Assembly (NCBI RefSeq): GCF_017599305.1
Contig: NZ_JAGFWR010000009.1
Location: forward strand, 1 to 64,000
Length of the DNA stretch: 64,000 bases
Direction: 5' to 3'
DNA from: Micromonospora antibiotica
GTDB taxonomy: Bacteria; Actinomycetota; Actinomycetes; Mycobacteriales; Micromonosporaceae
Numbering within the stretch: the first letter of the stretch is position 1; each line of letters begins with the position of its first letter. Both the position numbers and the translations under genes were made by a program. The notes under the pieces were generated by a model, which searched no databases, was not told the origin of the DNA, and saw only the letters and a list, made by a program, of their open reading frames with translations. Of the stretch, positions 62,225-64,000 are shown one piece after another.

Positions 62225-62316
62225 GGTTGCCTTACTTCCCATCTGGCCCGGCGACGCGATGACCGCGACTCCGGACGTCGAAGACGGACACGGGGACTTC
62301 CCGGCCGCCGTCAGGC

Positions 62317-62538
62317 TTACTTGTAGCGGTAGACGATGCGCCCGCGGGTCAGGTCGTACGGCGAGAGTTCGACGACGACCCGGTCCTCCGGCAGGATGCG
62401 GATGTAGTGCTGCCGCATCTTGCCGCTGATGTGAGCCAGCACCTTGTGGCCGTTCGCGAGCTCCACCCGGAACATTGCGTTCGGCAGAGGCTCGATGACC
62501 CGACCCTCGATCTCGATGGCTCCGTCTTTTTTCGGCAT
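62317..62538 (-). CDS. infA: Translation initiation factor IF-1
   Basis: 73 residues, standard length. PKKDGAIEIEGRVIEPLPN, FRVELANGHKVLAHISGKMR and the C-terminal LTRGRIVYRYK define IF-1 (OB fold). First gene of the infA-rpmJ-rpsM-rpsK-rpsD-rpoA-rplQ unit. Confidence 0.98.
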   Translation of the reverse strand: MPKKDGAIEIEGRVIEPLPNAMFRVELANGHKVLAHISGKMRQHYIRILPEDRVVVELSPYDLTRGRIVYRYK

Positions 62539-62694
62539 GTACTCCGCTGTCCTGACGTCGGTTGCTCCGGACGGCCCACAACGCCTTACACGGACCTCCC
62601 GATGGTCATCGGGGGCCCGCGCCAGCCGCGGCTCCGGGCTCCCACCGAAGCGCGGGGTGGGCATGCCGGAGTGGACGCTGTGCGCCGATCTGAA

Positions 62695-62724
62695 AGTGTA
62701 CGCCCGCCCACTGGTGGTCGCCAA
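62695..62724 (-). promoter_or_regulatory. Promoter of the infA operon
   Basis: Minus strand: -35 TTGGCG (62724-62719), 18 nt, -10 TACACT (62700-62695). Leaves a leader of about 150 nt before infA. Confidence 0.55.
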
Positions 62725-62809
62725 ACCGGCCACCAGGGGTGTCACCCAACCGGACGAAACTGGGCACACCCTCCCACGCAACGCCCGGCGGTCGGCGGTC
62801 GTTGCGGCG

Positions 62810-63418
62810 CTACTCGCGGCGCTTGCGCCGCCGCGTGTCGCGCGCCACCCGCCGGCGGTCCCGCCGGGCGGGAGCACCGCCGGCGAACCCGCCAGTGGTA
62901 CGCAGGAGCAGCAGAACCCCCCACGGGCCGAGCGCCCATGCCGGCCAGTAGAACAGCAGTTCCCGGCTGCCGACCGAGGAGATCGCCCAGATCACGGTGA
63001 GCAGGGCCGCCACCCGCAGCCAGGGCACCCACACCTCGACCGGCCACCGGCGGGAGCCGACACCCACAGGTACCGGCTCACCTACTGCGGTGCCCCCGGT
63101 CACCGGCGGCTCCGGCGTCACCTCCCGGTCGGGCACCGACGCCCCGGAACCGGACACCGGCGGGGCCAGCGGGTCGAGCGGGGCCTGCGGGCTGAGCGGG
63201 TCGAGCGGGGCCAGTGCGGAGCGCTGCGCGGACGCCGGTGCCGGCAGATCAGCCAGGACGGTGTCCAGTTCCGCGTAGGTCTTCGCCCCGTACGTCTGTT
63301 GCAGGCGTTCGTCGTACTCGTGCAGGTCGAGCCGGCCCTCCTCCAGGGCGACCCGGAGCCGTTCCGCCGTCGCCTCCCGGTCGGTGTCCGCCGCCCGCAT
63401 CCGGTCCCGCTCCTGCAT
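62810..63418 (-). CDS. DUF1707 domain membrane protein
   Basis: 202 residues. The N-terminal DUF1707/SHOCT-like domain is at about 6-60 (RAADTDREATAERLRVALEE; LDLHEYDERL). A Pro/Ala/Ser linker follows, then two hydrophobic segments near 135-180 and a basic tail (RRDRRRVARDTRRRKRRE, seen in part). Common in actinobacteria; function unknown. ATG 63418 was chosen because GGAGAGG lies about 5 nt upstream and DUF1707 usually starts the protein; the much longer frame runs into a simple-sequence tract. Confidence 0.8.
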   Translation of the reverse strand: MQERDRMRAADTDREATAERLRVALEEGRLDLHEYDERLQQTYGAKTYAELDTVLADLPAPASAQRSALAPLDPLSPQAPLDPLAPPVSGSGASVPDREVTPEPPVTGGTAVGEPVPVGVGSRRWPVEVWVPWLRVAALLTVIWAISSVGSRELLFYWPAWALGPWGVLLLLRTTGGFAGGAPARRDRRRVARDTRRRKRRE

Positions 63419-64000
63419 GCCGGCCCGCCTCTCCATGCCGGCAAGCATGACACCACGGGTCCACCGCCGCCGAACCGTCACCGCCCACCGGGCCACAGGT
63501 CGGCTGCCGGACCAGAGGCCACACCGCCACCACCCCGCGACCGCCGCCAAGACCACCACCACGGCCACCGCCACCGCCCCGCCACCACCACCACCAAAGT
63601 CACCACCTCGGCCACCACCGCCACGGCCATCACCACCGCCACGGCCATCACCACCGCCAAGACCACCACCACGGCCCCACCACCACGGCCCCGCCACCGT
63701 CACCACACCCACAGCCACCACCACGGCCACGGCCACCACCACGGCCACGGCCAGCTGGACGCCCATCCGGCTACGACGCCCGCACCGGCACCGGCCAGCG
63801 CGACCGCTGCTACCGGGCGGTTCCTCCGGTAGCGACCCCATGCGGTCGACGGGCCGCCCGACTCTCCACTCGAGGGGCTGCCCGTCCGCCCACCGGTGAC
63901 CGCCCTCCCCCACCGCATCTGTCCTCGGGCCCTTTCGACCTGATGACATCAGCGATTCAGCCAGCACCCCCACCTCGGTCAGGAGGGGCTCGGTCAGGAA
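63419..64000. other. Low-complexity CCACC-rich region at the right edge
   Basis: 582 bp with no confident gene. From about 63520 to 63760 the plus strand is dominated by CCACC and GCCAC triplet-like runs, opening frames that read Gly-rich or Val/Ala-rich on the minus strand. One such frame joins the DUF1707 gene in register and would give a Gly-rich, hydrophobic N-terminal extension; this was not accepted but cannot be excluded. Confidence 0.55.
63613..63666. repeat. 18-bp tandem repeat, two exact and one degenerate copy
   Basis: 63613-63630 and 63631-63648 are identical (CACCACCGCCACGGCCAT); 63649-63666 is a diverged third copy. Part of the larger simple-sequence tract. Confidence 0.8.

Noticed and set aside
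63419..63973. N-terminal extension of the DUF1707 protein to 387 residues
   Set aside because: The extension is simple-sequence Gly/Val, open in other frames too, and a good Shine-Dalgarno supports the internal ATG at 63418.

Overview
The window is very GC-rich actinobacterial chromosome. Rare AT-richer patches occur at the left edge and in some promoters. Gene content and order point to a filamentous actinomycete, most likely Micromonosporaceae (Micromonospora or a relative): F420-type oxidoreductase, a cvn conservon, ESX/EspC-like proteins, TANNNT promoters placed 6-7 nt before start codons, and an infA-rpmJ-rpsM-rpsK-rpsD-rpoA-rplQ-truA block with rplM-rpsI-glmM further along the same strand. 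This assignment is inference from content and layout; no taxonomic marker was compared.

Layout. 0-1 kb: an XRE-HTH protein with a possible degenerate nucleotidyltransferase-like domain, preceded by two inverted repeats. 1.1-6.2 kb: housekeeping minus-strand genes (ung; tsaE, alpha/beta hydrolase, alr, nnrDE). 6.5-8.5 kb: a coupled EspC-like protein and DUF1023 hydrolase pair. 8.6-15.6 kb: glmS, an MmpS-like protein, a class I/II aminotransferase, glmM, rpsI-rplM. 15.9-26.7 kb: nitrogen-oxide assimilation (narK-type transporter; nasA, an FAD/BFD reductase subunit, nirB, nirD and a HemD-winged-helix fusion in one plus-strand operon behind a GlnR-like box), with a MazEF-type toxin-antitoxin pair and a methyltransferase in between. 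26.8-31.6 kb: a four-gene conservon (histidine kinase with a NIT-like sensor, roadblock protein, DUF742 protein, small GTPase). 32-37.6 kb: ABC solute-binding lipoproteins, a NitT/TauT-type permease and ATPase, an LLM-type oxidoreductase and a cupin. 37.6-40.1 kb: a membrane protein with a long repetitive tail. 40.3-46.2 kb: a seven-gene thiamine operon behind a TPP riboswitch and a clear promoter. 46.5-52.9 kb: a 1939-residue secreted ThuA/sugar-dehydrogenase mosaic and a small exported protein. 53-57.6 kb: aldo/keto reductase, ABC-F ATPase, RsmC-like methyltransferase and a single-pass membrane protein. 57.7-62.5 kb: truA, rplQ, rpoA, rpsD, rpsK, rpsM, rpmJ, infA. 62.8-64 kb: a DUF1707 membrane protein and a simple-sequence tract.

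How the parts fit. The clearest functional block is nitrate to ammonium: NarK import, NasA plus its reductase to nitrite, NirBD to ammonium. The HemD-like regulator may tie it to siroheme supply or nitrogen state, and the GlnR-like box suggests nitrogen control. A second coherent block makes both halves of thiamine under TPP feedback. Many operons use ATGA/GTGA overlaps for translational coupling, and at least seven genes have -10 boxes placed for leaderless transcription. No tRNA, rRNA, IS element, phage gene or CRISPR array was seen.

Start codons were re-chosen from ribosome-binding sites, overlaps or leaderless -10 boxes where these disagreed with the longest open frame. All homology statements come from motif recognition by eye; no database search was run.
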